Below are positions 12,535 to 24,207 of a stretch of 64,000 nucleotides of DNA, piece after piece (within the stretch, counting starts at the first letter, position 1; each line of letters opens with the position of its first letter). Source of the DNA: Hyposmocoma kahamanoa (Eukaryota; Arthropoda; Insecta; Lepidoptera; Cosmopterigidae). Position numbers and translations under genes: made by a program. The notes beneath the pieces are model-generated. The model was given only the letters and a program-made list of their open reading frames with translations. It was not told where the DNA came from and searched no databases. The stretch is from assembly GCF_003589595.1 (NCBI RefSeq), contig NW_020653726.1, positions 12,170,851 to 12,234,850 of the forward strand. Direction: 5' to 3'.

Positions 12535-12707
12535 TTAGGAAATGAAACTATTTTTCGAATCTAAATCGTGTATAGGTATTTGTTTTTGCAAACAAACCAA
12601 CGTGACATGGTCACGGCTGACTGGAAAAGAAAAAACAAATACGCAATTTAGGTCTGCAAAATAGTTTCATTTCCTATGTGTAACAATGGCGAAAGCTAAG
12701 CTCGATT
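12535..12707 (+). mobile_element. Penelope-type inverted-repeat element, copy 2 (short)
   Basis: Flanked by a perfect 11 bp duplication, ATGATTTTCAT (12524-12534 and 12708-12718). The arms are inverted copies (AGGAAATGAAACTATTTTTC and its complement). The extension TGTGTAACAATGGCGAAAGC...CTCGATT is present only on the right, so this copy is in plus orientation. The centre keeps CATGGTCACGGCTGACTGG but has lost the GTTTCGGGCCCTTTACAGG segment seen in copies 1 and 3. No coding capacity. Confidence 0.7.
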
Positions 12708-12999
12708 ATGATTTTCATATATTTTCTAATACTCTTTCTTGAATATTGAACGCCCATCCTTAAAAGTTTTATGACCTTGTAACCTATCTCATTGTCAATA
12801 ACTTTGACACTTGTTTAGCGTAACAATGGCATAACACGGATGTCTGCCGTTCGGAAAATCTAAATTCGTCCCTTTTTTGCAATTCTACAAATAAATCAGT
12901 AAAACATTATATTCTGTTCATATTTTAAAAATATTTAAGTACATTTTCAAATAGAGCTACGCTTGGGGTTTCTCTGATGAACCAAATTCCTAATTAAAT

Positions 13000-13255
13000 T
13001 ATACGTCAGAGAACTAAAATGACCGACAGAGTTTGTAAAATCAGTAAGCATACGTGGCAGTGGGCCGGACATGTCTGCAGGTGGGTTGATAGCCCATGGA
13101 GCAGATTTGTTTTAGAGTGGCGACCACGTCAAGGTAAACGATAGTGTAGGACACCCAGCGGCAAGAAGACACCGGACGACCTAAGAAAGGTGGCCGGCAG
13201 AGAGTTGGCGTGCTCAAGGAGTGACTTGTGCCCAGCAGTGGATGCGTCTAAGATG
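13000..13255 (+). pseudogene. LINE 3' relic, C-terminal end of ORF2
   Basis: The plus strand, with one in-frame stop, encodes WQWAGHVCRW, FVLEWRPRQGKR and DDLRKVAGREL. These are characteristic of the C-terminal region of RTE/Jockey-type insect LINE proteins (WAGHLCRR, VLEWRPR, DDLRKVAG). The related minus-strand piece at 25300-25395 carries WTDDLRKVAGGNWMRAAQD. Decayed and non-functional. Confidence 0.6.
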
Positions 13256-13489
13256 ATAATTGTCAACAGTTTTTAAGGGCATGGTCAAAATCAATTTGTA
13301 TTTTGTTTTTAGATGGCTAAAATAGTCTAGACTGGAGAATCTGAATATACATAATATTGTACATCTCGAAGGAATATTTTGACCAGACCGAGCTGTCGCT
13401 TTCGGTATTTCATAATATTATTACTTCTCTAAGCTGCGGCGCGAGTGCGGGTACGTGGGCGAAGTAGTATTCATTTGGAATTTCTCCAG

Positions 13490-13645
13490 GGAAGTACAGC
13501 CACCATAAGGTGCTTGGCGGTAGAAATACTTAATTAATTCCGATCTTCGCGATTTAAAACCTAAGTGGCATTGCACTGTCATGGATAGGCGGGTCGCTTA
13601 CCAGCTGGAGCACGACTTGACCGTCTCGTCACTTGGTATCATAAA
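13490..13645 (+). repeat. Dispersed repeat family B, partial
   Basis: Keeps the start (CCAGGGAAGTACAGCCACC) and the end (GATAGGCGGGTCGCTTACCA, then CGTCACTTGGTATCATAAA) with the middle deleted. Confidence 0.55.
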
Positions 13646-14514
13646 AAAATACAAATTATTCACAAAATCTCAGATAAATAAGAAATTTGTAAATATTTTC
13701 CTACATCTAAGTTGTGTATTACAGGTATAGTTGTATTATTGAACATGAGAATCTGTCTTCGCACAAACTACCCTGCAGATGGGCCTTAAATATATATCCC
13801 AAGCATTTTTATAAAAAATAAGAACGATTTATTCGTTCTATTATCTAATATCTTATACACATGATTCAAACTATTATTGCATTCCTCTTTGTCGTTTAAT
13901 ACCACGCGAGCTTTTTCGACTTGTTCTATTTGACGAAATATTATTTGCACCGATTCGACTAATCGTTTTATCTTTCGAATACAATAGGACAAAAGAGTGA
14001 GCCATCTCGGTAACGCACGTGACGTCTATATAGTGCAAATGACTAGTTCAAACACTTTTACGCACTGGTACATAACTCTGAACTTGATAACAAATCACTA
14101 AGTAGCACTAACTTAACTGAATTAGTCGAAAAGTATCAGCAATCGAAGTACTAAGTACCCACAGTATACAAAAAAAGACCAGATGTGTAAAGTTCAAAAC
14201 TAGAATTCAGAATAAGCGTTTAGAGCACCTGTACTCACGATGCGCGATGGACGAAGACCTTTCATTCATTCAATCCATATATGTTTTAGGTAAAAGAAGT
14301 TAATGGTTTTATTACCCTATTGTAATAAAAAGGACAAGCTATTCCAAGTGATAACATTCTTCCGTGGAAATAATATTTCTTCAACTATACCGACAGACTA
14401 AAATTTATAGAACAGAATGCATGTCTAATTGTAGTGAATATACAAGATATAATTAAATTATCATAAGAACTCAGTACAACTGCAGACCGTACCGCTCAAA
14501 ATTTTAAGTTGCAA

Positions 14515-14702
14515 AGATCTTATACCACCTGTCACCCGGAGACATAAGTTGATATGTCCCATGTGCCAGTAATTTCACCAGAACCCTTAACCCTTCAAAA
14601 TTGGAAGACAGTAATGCTTACATTACTGTTTGACGGCAGAAATAGGTAAGATGGCAGTATTTCCCTAGATGAACTCCTTCACAAAGAGCTTTACTACTAC
14701 TT
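14515..14702 (-). repeat. Dispersed repeat family B, partial, inverted
   Basis: Carries the complements of the GGTTTTGAAGGGTAA and CTATTTCTGCC landmarks and ends at CACAAAGAGCTTTACTACTA. Confidence 0.55.
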
Positions 14703-15540
14703 AAAATTTGTTGGAATTGCTACTTAAAATTGAATGGTGTTCCATTAATTTAAGATACTATGTTACTTAGAAGGAATTAATTCTTATAATTGACCCTTTC
14801 GTTCGTGTCGCATACTGCCCTCGGAACGAAAACAAGGCACAAGTAGCATTTTTATCAAAATTGAGTTACACGTGTATTCGGATTGAGATCAATCAACCAA
14901 TCAACCTATTTTTTGTAAAAATATATCTCAATAATTGTTGAATATACTACAAACCAGATCTTCTTCCGTGCTACAGGCCCAAAGGATTCAACTGGCATCA
15001 ACATTCAGATTTTTTTTTACTATAAAAAGTATTTGACGTTTATTATGCTAAAAACTTTAATATCTTTAATAATAGGGATTTTACTTAGTAATATACAGAA
15101 CTGTGCCTGTGTGCTGTGTTTATATAGTTCAATTACAATATACTAACACAAAAAGGCACAACTGATTGTGCCTTTTAGTTCTATTCACGATTCAAGTATT
15201 AAGTCACATTTAAATTAAATATAGCCTTTATATGCAGTAATAATATATATACATATATATATTTACGAAGTAAAAAGAGAAAATTAAAACAGTAATTTTA
15301 ATTTATTAGACGTAGATAATCGAATTATTTGAACTATAAATAACCAAATTCAAATTTTAATTACAGTAACAGATGTTATTCACTCTTGAACTATTCCTTC
15401 TTAGAGGTAAAAGTAGATGCTAATCCAAGTCGATTAAATCAATCAAGATTTTTTATTAATCGATCCAAGAATTTTTATGGTCAATGTTCAGAAATTTATG
15501 GAGAAAATCATAGTTCCATACCCATTGTAATTGAAAGTAT

Positions 15541-15718
15541 TGCCATGCCGTTTTGCCACGCCGAGGTCCCGGATTCGATTCCCGGGCTGGGAGCAATATT
15601 TGTATGGCCTGCATTTATTTACCTCGTAAGTTTGGGTTTAATTTGTGTTTGTCTATATGTGTGGCCACGGCACTCGAGACACAGGGTTGCCCTAGTGCGG
15701 GTCTATGAGTGTGTGCGT
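15541..15718 (+). repeat. tRNA-derived SINE family A, diverged copy
   Basis: The body is the same as at 46824-47043: GGTCCCGGATTCGATTCCCG (box B), TTTGTATGGCCTGCATTTAT, GACACAGGGTTGCCCTAGTG and GAGTGTGTGCGTT. The box A end is degenerate. An open frame crosses it by chance. Confidence 0.65.
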
Positions 15719-16491
15719 TAAAAAAGGCATTTTTATAAAAAGCTGATTAAAATACGATGAAAGTTTCTGTATAAAACATATGGTATTAATTTATACGTTT
15801 GATATATTTTAACTATTCTTTTTATTAGAAAAACTTGAGAAGTATTTTACACACATTTATCTCCGAATTTAGAATTCGCTACTTATGCCTTTCTTTCTTT
15901 CTCCCGAAGACAGCTTAGCTGAGGGACACCCTGTATATGTATACAAAATAACGATGAAATATACCAATATTTAATTAATTATAAGTTAATTAAGTTAATT
16001 AGACCTGAAAAAATTGTTCAAAGAGGAGAACTTTGTTGAACTAAAATTGAAGCCTAGAAATAACCATACTGAAGCTTTGAATATTGACATTGGTTATAGT
16101 CATTAAAATTACTCTTTGGTACGAATTCAGTCCTTTTGTGGGTGGTATCTACGCTTACAGACACGACTAATATTGTTTTTTTTTTCTAAAATATACGTAC
16201 AGATAATTATTAATAAAATAAATATTTTAAAAATAAAGGCACACTACTTTTACAATAAAGGCGTGAAAAATCGATGTACTTGACAAAATACACGACAAAC
16301 TCATGAAATCCGTTATAAAAGTGTAGCATGTAGCTGTCGTAGCTAATGCTACGGCTGTAGCTTTCCGCTACGGAAATAGCATTACGTTGATAATTTTATG
16401 CGTTTTTTACTATAAGGCGCCTATTGACGGGATAGCTCGGCACAGGATTGTTAGATGACGAAAAGTAATATACCCTAACGTTATAGCATTA

Positions 16492-16849
16492 GGGCGCGTT
16501 CAAATTAGCCGCTGTTAGACGCGCTACAGCAGGCCGCACGGTAGCCGCACGGCGGTCACGTTTCATACAATTTCCAGAAGCGCTGCAACCGTGCGGCGAT
16601 CGCGCGACAGTCGTGCTGCAGTGATGCTCGGTTGCAGTAACGGTTAGTGTACATGTTAATTTTTCAAATTAACCACGATGGATGAAAATCGAATTGAAGA
16701 ATTTATAGAGAATGTAAAACAACACCCTGCAATATGGGATAGTAGTTTCGCCAGTTATTCCAATCGACTGGATAAAAAAGGCATGGGAAAATTTATGCGG
16801 CTGCCACGCGGTTACAGCGCTTCTAACTGCGACTAATTGGAGCGCATCC
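16492..16849. mobile_element. PIF/Harbinger-type MITE with TTA target duplication
   Basis: 358 bp bounded by TTA on both sides (16489-16491 and 16850-16852). The ends are long imperfect inverted repeats. The left end starts GGGCGCGTTCAAATTAGCCG; the complement of the right end starts GGATGCGCTCCAATTAGTCG, and both continue into GTTAGA.GCGCT. A 3 bp TTA/TWA duplication is the known signature of PIF/Harbinger. The interior keeps the start of an accessory-type protein (next entry), so this is a deletion derivative of a larger element. Confidence 0.8.
16678..16836 (+). pseudogene. Truncated MADF-like (Harbinger accessory) reading frame inside MITE
   Basis: 52 codons from the ATG at 16678. The protein begins MDENRIEEFIENVKQHPAIW, then DSSFASYSNRLDKK. 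An N-terminal IEEFIENVKQHPAIWD followed by a short spacer and Y is the start of a MADF DNA-binding domain, which normally runs ~85 residues. MADF or Myb/SANT accessory proteins are encoded beside the transposase in many PIF/Harbinger elements and help bind the transposon ends. Here the frame runs into the right terminal repeat and stops, so the rest of the domain and the transposase are deleted. Function is lost unless the short peptide has been kept. Confidence 0.6.
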
Positions 16850-17160
16850 TTATATGTAGTTGATAATTCAATGATAATGCTTAGGGACGCCGAGCCGGCC
16901 GGAATGCCTCCGCAGCCTCGGGGATGCTTCGGCAGACTTCGGGACGCTAAGTGCGATTATACTAGTATGCGGTGTGAGGGGAAGTAGTAATATGAAGAGA
17001 AGCCAGGTGCCAGCACGATGTCACGACGGAATACTGCGGTATGCCTAAGAATGCTTCGGCATATTTAAAGACACCGCGGCATAATTAAGTAAGCCCTTTT
17101 TTATGTAGGGATGCCGAGACGTCAAGAGGGCCGAGCGTAAAGATTTTTTGTATAAATAAT
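16850..17160. repeat. Short degenerate G/C-rich tandem-like stretch
   Basis: Repeated GATGC.TCGGCA-like units (for example GGGATGCTTCGGCAGACTTC at ~16920) recur with divergence to ~17115. There is no coding frame. It may be a decayed minisatellite. Confidence 0.3.
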
Positions 17161-17251
17161 ATAAAAAATATAAAAGATTTTTTGTATAAACAATATAAAA
17201 ATGAGCCTATAATGGTCGACAACCAGTTATACTATTATAATGGGCAATAAT

Positions 17252-17442
17252 CTCTATATACAAAGTACTAAAAAACCGACCTCAAAAGTCCTTCGTCCCA
17301 TAGTTCGCCAAAATTAGGTGGGACCACTTGTGAGGTACCCTCTTTCCAACAAAAAAGAATCATCAAAATCGGTTCACAAATGCCGCACAAAGAAATATAC
17401 AATCGAATTGAGAACCTCCTCCTTTTTTGAAGTTGGTTAAAA
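17252..17442 (+). repeat. Dispersed repeat family D, copy 1
   Basis: Shared order of blocks with 20732-20970, 22990-23163 and, inverted, 63062-63195: AGTACTAAAAAACCGAC, GGGACCACT, CTTTCCAACAAAAAAGAATC, ATCAAAATCGGTTCACAAA and CTCCTTTTTTGAAGTTGGTT. No Pol III boxes or terminal inverted repeats are seen. Frames open here are shadows. Confidence 0.6.
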
Positions 17443-18409
17443 ATGAAAATACTCCGCAATACAGGCTTGTAGATGTATTTTCCTGGAAACACTTTATTCC
17501 AGGAGTAATAGGAGCTCGAAAGTCACGTAACATAAAAACTATTCGCAACGCCTTTTTGACACCTTCATATACATACATATATATGTATTCATGCATATAC
17601 GAGTACATACTCGTTTAATGGTCAACTTACTGACAAAACACTTAAATGGAAATAACTTTTAAAACAAAAGTCCGTTAAATAGCTAATTAATAATTAGAAT
17701 AAGCAAATGTTAATATAAATCTTAGAGAGATTTTGCTTGAAATTTCACTTACTTGTTAAAAGCCGCGCCTTTGGAGGTTTCGGTTGGACCCATTTCCTTA
17801 TTCAATTAATTTAATTATCGCGTTGCCGAAACAGCCTCGAATAACCAAATACTCGGTTTTTATGAGAAAATTCCATTAAGATGAGTTAGAAATAATAATG
17901 AGTTTTCTTGTAAATTATTATTAATGTTGGTACCATTTTCACAGCTATATAAATGATGTTTAAGTCATTAGGTTATTTTGGTTTTGTATTAGCGTGCGCA
18001 CGCATACGTACTTGCATACGCATACGAATACACACCAATGCAAGTACTTGCATACACCTTACCTATTTCTGTTGCCAAGAAGTAATGTGAACATTTCTGG
18101 TTTCCGGTTTATAGCCCAGATGAATCATAATATGATCATATCTCATTGGAACTTTAGTAGAACTGTAACGTTTGGACAAAGTCTTGCAAAACTTTTTGTT
18201 CCTCATCATCATTCTCGTTACACTGTTGAGAACATGTCTCGTATAAGGAGAGGGTTTGGATCATATTCTGCTATGCAGGTCAGACTTTACGGAATTTCCA
18301 AGGATTTTGAATCTTCGAAATGTAGGTTTCGTAACGATATTTTCTTTCAATGTTAATGAGAGATGTTGTTACTAAATTTATGATTGTAAAAAATAAGAAA
18401 TTAAATTAG

Positions 18410-18660
18410 TAGATATATGCTGCCACAGGAATTTGAATCGTCGACCTGTCAATTGAGAAGTAGCCATTCTCCCACTAAGCTATCACCGCGTTTGTTTTAA
18501 ATTACCTGGTTTTCAACTACAAAATTGCCAGAGCTACGGAAATCGGTTTGAGATTCAGAAAAGCTCATTTACCAAATGGGTCCTACCGGGAATCGAACCC
18601 AGGACTTCCTCATCCAGCGCCCACAATGCAAGCCATTAGGCCACCGAAGTCGTTAACAAT
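18410..18660 (-). repeat. tRNA-derived SINE family C, copy 2, with a second tRNA-like segment
   Basis: On the minus strand, the complement of GGGAATCGAACCCAGGACTT (18590s) is a box B, and sequence matching box A lies at ~18635-18650. A further tRNA-like piece (complement of TTTGAATCGTCGACCTGTC, ~18430-18490) lies beside it. The arrangement suggests a dimeric head or two adjacent insertions. No intact tRNA gene. Confidence 0.45.
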
Positions 18661-19539
18661 TATCTTTTACGTATACATACTTTCACTTTTACTCATCATG
18701 AATATGGCTAGCATGTAAAATTTAACTCGCACATACATATAATGCGCCTCTTTAATTAATTCTCTTTACGCCATGCAAAAGCAGGTTTTAGATTTTCACT
18801 TCAGCTCCCGCATTGATTATACTTTGTGGAATTTTCGCGCAAAATGCATACCGCAGGCTTATTTGCATGTAATTTGCACATTATATCGCTGCAAGTCTGC
18901 GTGGGTAAGCAAGTTATTATTATTCAGGATTTCTTGCTAATTATTAGCCGGATTAGATAAGGTAGTACGTTAAGTCCATTGGGAGAAAGATGTATAAAAT
19001 AATTTTAAAAGCAAAATATTAAATTAAAATCAGCTATGGCGTTAACAAAAATTCACATTTACGCACATTTGTTTACGTACAATAAATTATTCATTAGAAA
19101 TCGAAATTATTTATTCCGAATTTCCATAACAGGCGCTAATCAAGTTTAATTGCATATTTGTACTGTACCATACAAGCACTCTAGTTAGTATCATTTAGTA
19201 CTCACAGTACAGATCAATCTGTAGTTTGAGGCCGGTACACCAATTACATAGGTTGTCTAAAAATATATATATAAACTAGGACCGTAAGGAAGTGAAGTTA
19301 AAAAAATAGATTCAGGTGACAAGCGTGAGAAAAGGCGTATAAATGACTCGGATTTAGTAGAGGCGAAACTGTAGAGTCTTCAACACCACCGTAAAGTTAT
19401 CTGCTTTTCGCTACCCTATTGGATAAATCACGGAGTGTGTGCTATGGAAATTGATTTAATTCCGCCATTCCCTTTCACTCACTGGAGGATTAAACGTAAG
19501 CTTGGGGTTGCACACTGAATTATTAAAAAAGAACAATAC

Positions 19540-19540
<1 letters not shown>
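18661..19540. other. AT-rich non-coding stretch
   Basis: No coding or repeat signal recognised. It ends at a (TA)n microsatellite (19541-19581). Confidence 0.35.

Positions 19541-19581
<41 letters not shown>
19541..19581. repeat. (TA)n microsatellite
   Basis: About 20 uninterrupted TA units. Confidence 0.9.
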
Positions 19582-19586
<5 letters not shown>

Positions 19587-20731
19587 ATATATATCTGCCT
19601 TGCTATTATAATTCAGTTCATAAAAAAAGAATTCAAACTAAGTCCGAAAACATATAAGTCAAATAATGTGTGCACATACATCGAATGAAAATAGATTTGC
19701 GGTTTTTTTATCAATAATTCATATAACAGGGTCAATAAATTGGCTAATAGATTTTGTAAAATATTAGCTGGCTTTGTAAAATCATTAGTTCTACATGCAT
19801 TAGTGTGCATAATTCGTTTTTATTTACTTATTGAGGTTCATCAGCAATTATTACATCGATACATGTACATTTTACATTGATAAGGGTGTTTAGCTAGATG
19901 CACAACCATTTAAAGATGAAACAGCTTGAATTAAATTGAGCAGAATAGTCTTTATATTACAGTGTAATACAAAGAAAAAAGAACGATTGAATATAACAAT
20001 AAAAATAAAATAAACAATAAAAATAAAAAATAAATAAAAATGTGCGTCTTAAGTGTAAAAAGGGTTTAGTGTAATATATTACATATTTATATATTTTTTC
20101 AAAATCAATTAATGCTAAGAATACTGCTTGTTTACTTGCTTAGGATTGCCTTGCGAAGACCGGTTATCGAGGCCGAGAAAATATCTACTGGTGTACTGTA
20201 CTCATTATGTACTCTGGATGGACGGCAGACCGTTGAGTTGAGACCCAATTTAGTTATCCTGCGTGGTGGTAACAGAAGAGCAACGATCTTCTTACGGGGG
20301 TATCGATGGGGGACGCTACTCTGAACATTGATGTCAGTTGTGGGCAGTCAATTTTGTGAGTAAATAACTTGTGAATCAAGGCTAGGTCCAATAGATTTCT
20401 GCGCTTCTCAAGTGAGTTTTTTATAACACTGTCACTGATAATAGTCATTTACCACAATGGGGCACAAACTGTACACAACTGCTACATAATTACAAAACAT
20501 TATGTCTATGTAGAAGAAAAAGCCCCAAGGACTTTATCTTCCACATAAACATAATTGCTTAATTATGAAGTTTAATCAGCATCATAATTTCTTTACGTTA
20601 CATTCGGGTATTGTTGTTGTTTAAATGAAAAATGCGATAAAAGTGAATCAGTAGATGTTTGAACAACTTCCTATTATACCGATATTAGCGGCAGGTGCGT
20701 CGGCCGTGGTCACGGTTTAATTGGAAAAAAA

Positions 20732-20970
20732 TAATCTCAGTACAGAGTACTAAAAAAAACCAACAACGAAAGTCATTCATCCCCTAGCTTGCTACCCTTA
20801 AAGCTGGAATATTTTTTCAAAGTTAAATGGGACCACTGCTGAAGTATTCTCTTTTCAACAAAAAAGAATCATCAAAATCGGTTCAAAAAACGCCGGAGTT
20901 ATCGCGTAACATGCATACAAAAAACATTCGAAATGGGAACCTTCTCCTTTTTTTGAAGTCAGTTAAAAAT
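20732..20970 (+). repeat. Dispersed repeat family D, copy 2
   Basis: Carries AGTACTAAAAAAAACCAAC, ATGGGACCACTGCTGAAGTA, CAACAAAAAAGAATCATCAA and TCTCCTTTTTTTGAAGTCAG in the family order. A GGCCGTGGTCACGG piece just upstream (~20700) recalls the core of the Penelope-type elements. Confidence 0.6.
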
Positions 20971-21379
20971 TGTTCTTATACCCGTTATATTATTAACCTG
21001 ATATATTAATATTAATGATAAATGAGTGATGTATATGTTGTGTATTTAAAAAAAATCAGAGATTTTTAGACTTCTGTTGTTTTTTATGTAGCTTCGTACC
21101 TTAAATACCTAGTTAATACTCTTTTAGGGAAGACTTTTTTATGATATTATATTAAAAAGACATTAAGTTATCAGCCATGTTCAACCACGGGTAAACTTAC
21201 ATTAGTCATGCACTCATTACGTGTGCATGTGTGCAGTATCACGGAAATTAGTTTTGTTTAATGTAAAATAGGAGGCAAACTGCAGACAAACCACTTTATG
21301 GGAGGGTATACGGATACGGTAATCGTTACACATGGACATTTGCAACAACAAACTTGTTGGAGCTCCGTATGTATCCCCA

Positions 21380-21490
21380 GCCTTTGAGAATACTGTTTAC
21401 TCGTTTTTAAAGAACAACATGTCATAATCCAAGGGAAATACGTCAAGTGAGAGCTCATTCCACATATTGCAGAAAGAATGGAACGTGATG
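21380..21490 (-). pseudogene. LINE ORF2 C-terminal relic
   Basis: One minus frame reads SFHSFCNMWNELSLDVFPL then DYDMLFFKNE followed by a stop. The pattern aromatic-S-(F)-WNELP..VFP..YD...FK is the common C-terminal signature of insect CR1/Jockey-like LINE proteins. It is isolated and decayed. Confidence 0.45.
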
Positions 21491-21629
21491 TCGGCGTGGC
21501 CATAATACGCCAGTATTAAGTATGTGGGAATGAGTTTTCTATAAAATGGACTTGCTCTTGACCATTACCTAGCCCTGAAGCCAAGATAAGGTCTACAATG
21601 GAACGAGCTCGCCCAAAAGATACCTATTC

Positions 21630-21800
21630 ATTCGCACCTTAAACATAATCGGGTTGTATGTGCTCTGAAACACAGTTCCAAGCAGGGAATTCTACTCCTG
21701 GGCTGTGCGTATAATAAAAGATGATGAAAAGTGCTTAGTACGCCTGAAGGAAATATCGACCAAGTAAGGATGATACCCCGTGGTACGTCTGGATGTCCGA
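21630..21800 (-). pseudogene. Second LINE ORF2 C-terminal relic
   Basis: A minus frame encodes RRTKHFSSSFIIRTAQEWN then SLLGTVFQSTYNPIMFKVRM and NRYLLG, the same R.A..WN.LP..VF...YN...FK...NRYLLG ending of LINE ORF2. It lies upstream of the relic at 21380-21490 on the same strand. Either two copies or one rearranged copy is possible. Confidence 0.5.
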
Positions 21801-22164
21801 TGGAAAAAGGGGGCGGACGGGATGAGCTAATGGAACTCATGGTCACATTCATCGAAATATAATCTACTCGATAAAATAAAAATAGTGCTCTACTCATGTT
21901 GCGGTACATGCGATAGTGGAAATATGACGGTGTTTTTTGCAAGCGGCGACGGCACAATGATATTAATGTAATTTACATGTATTAAATGAAATATTAAGAA
22001 AGGCAACCGTGACTTTGCACAATTTTGTACATACAGGAGCTTCGCAATCACTTAGCGTGTCAATCGGTCCGGACAGAACTGATACAATCATTGTGTCTTT
22101 CCCTACAACTATATAATGAATGTCAGCTATGCTGACACTTTCGATTACTCCTACTTATGGAATT

Positions 22165-22202
22165 GAAAGTAATCGAAACTGTTAGCACTTTCGATTACTT
22201 TC
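22165..22202. repeat. Short perfect inverted repeat
   Basis: GAAAGTAATCGAAA and its complement, 10 bp apart. A related CACTTTCGATTACT lies at ~22136, so this may be the end of an unrecognised repeat. Confidence 0.5.
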
Positions 22203-22989
22203 GGTTCCGCCATTTTGCAAGATGGCCGCCATATATGTAAATTTTGTGCTCTTTGATACCATTTATCTCCCAGAAGAAGGGCAGGAAGGCAAAAATTATA
22301 TAGGAGAATAACGATCGGATGAGTTTGGTGAGTATCATTATAACATCGAGTTTATAACTAAAATGAGGGCCATATATTCCTGGTATTACATTAGCGATAC
22401 AGCTCGTATAAATATCAACTCTCGTTTGCACTGAAATATAGACAGGCCAACTACTGACCTGTGTGTACGTCTCCGTATATTCCAAAAAATATTCTGTATT
22501 TATTGTAATAAAGATAATACCTCTAACAATGCCGTGCTGTTCTATTCGGTGGTGTGGGAAAAACAGCAAAACATGTAATTACAAAACAAACGGAATCACA
22601 TTTCATCGGTAATTAAATATTATATATGTAATTTTGAAATTTTCGTCCATTATAGCAAAGCTCAAGTTAACTGCTCAATTTGAAGTGAAACAGTTGACGA
22701 CACCCATTGACGACACCCGTCAATTGTTTCGAACTCGGGCTAGCCAACCAGAGCGCAGTTGTCACAGTAATGATAAGGCAGAATAGTTTTGAAAGAAATT
22801 AAATGACATTTCGTCTCTATTTCTGGTTATATACTCGATACATTATAATTATAATTATAACTTTTGATAAAAAAACAGATCTCAAAAGTTTGTAAAATTA
22901 CATCTATTTGCCAAATTTTATTAAAATTGGTGGATGGAAAGTGGGTGAAAATATGGTGAAAACCAATAAACCGGATTCATCCCTTAATT

Positions 22990-23163
22990 TACCACTCTTG
23001 GAGGTGTATTTCTTTTTTCAAATTTGAATGAGATCATTATAGAAGTACCCCTTTCCAACAAAAAAGAATCATTGAAATCGGTTCACAAATGTTGGAATAA
23101 TCGCTTAAAATACGCACAAAAAATACTACACAATTGAGAAGCTCTCCTTTTTTTAAGTTGGTT
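22990..23163 (+). repeat. Dispersed repeat family D, copy 3
   Basis: Carries CCTTTCCAACAAAAAAGAAT, GAAATCGGTTCACAAATG and CTCTCCTTTTTTTAAGTTGG in family order. Confidence 0.6.
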
Positions 23164-23364
23164 AATAAACCGTTATAATCAAATGTAACGTAAAGTGGTA
23201 CTTGATAATGAGTGACAGTGCATGGTAAAACGCTAAATTGGTTTTTATGACACTGCACAATTATTATAAAGGCAAACTTCTCTTAATTTTATAGGCATAA
23301 GGAGTAAAATTGCAAGTTTATTTGCAATAAAGTTCAACTGTGCAGCTGGTCAATTAAGCAGTAG

Positions 23365-23650
23365 CAGTAGCGCTCGTTGTGAAAGAGTTGGTCCAGGGAA
23401 GTACTGCCACCTTACCTATTTCTGCCGCCAAGCAGTAATGTGAGCATTACAGCGTTCCGGTTTTGAAGGGTAAGGGTGCTGATGAAATTACAGGCACGTG
23501 GGACTTTTCAACTTATGTCTCATGGTGATGGGCGTAGAGGCAGTGCATCTTTGCGATTTAAAGCTCTGAGTGGCACTGCAACTGTTATGGACAGGCGTGT
23601 CGTTTATCATCAGGCGCACGACTTGTTCGTCCCATCACTTATTATCGTAT
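23365..23650 (+). repeat. Dispersed repeat family B, near full-length copy
   Basis: All landmarks are present, from GAAAGAGTTGGTCCAGGGAA through TTGCGATTTAAAGCTC to CACGACTTGTTCGTCCCATC. Confidence 0.65.
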
Positions 23651-23715
23651 AAAGAAGAAAAAAGCATCGAATACTGAAAACATTAAACATTATATTATCT
23701 ATCATTATATAATCT

Positions 23716-24195
23716 AGAGTTCTTAGGTTTTCGCGATTGTTACACATAGGAAATGAAACTATTTTTCCGGATTTAAATCGCGTATATTTATTTTTTCAAA
23801 CAAACCGACGTTTCGGGCCCTTTACAGGTCCCATGGTCACGTTGACTGAGGTGGTACAGTCTTCAACCAGTTGCGTCTAATATTGATGCAAACCACCCTA
23901 TTTTTTCACTATAGTTACAATAGTTATTAATTAAATACCTTATTTTTAATTTACAAAGAAAACATTCCAATTTACGCTACATTAACTTTTACAAATTATT
24001 TTATTGAATGAATTTTTATTAAGTTCAATTTATTATTAATTAATAATAGAAATTAGAATAAACTAAAACATATTAATTAGTACTGCCCGAAGGGCCCGAG
24101 GGCCCTTATATAACCTTAAAGGCCCGAAACGTCGTTTTGTTTGAAAAAACAAATATACGCGATTTAAATCCGGAAAAATAGTTTCATTTCCTATT
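23716..24195 (-). mobile_element. Penelope-type inverted-repeat element, copy 3
   Basis: Target duplication ATTATATAATCT (23704-23715) versus ATTATATTATCT (24196-24207), 11 of 12 bases. The left side has the extension (GAGTTCTTAGGTTTTCGCG...) and the arm AGGAAATGAAACTATTTTTC; the right side has the inverted arm without the extension. Next to each arm lies AAAGG(G)CCCGAAACGTCG, oriented inward on opposite strands. On the left strand, a preceding GGGACCTGTAA allows a GGGACCU/AGGGCCC stem. The centre is AT-rich and non-coding. Confidence 0.7.
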
Positions 24196-24207
24196 ATTAT
24201 ATTATCT

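Noticed and set aside
15150..15177. Hairpin AAAAGGCACAA/TTGTGCCTTTT followed by T's, like a bacterial terminator
   Set aside because: The sequence is eukaryotic, with no operon or upstream gene; probably chance.
23770..23860. Complete hammerhead ribozyme in Penelope-type copy 3
   Set aside because: Only the stem plus GAAACGUC half is present; the CUGAUGA core is not seen, so a full ribozyme is not annotated (kept as a finding).
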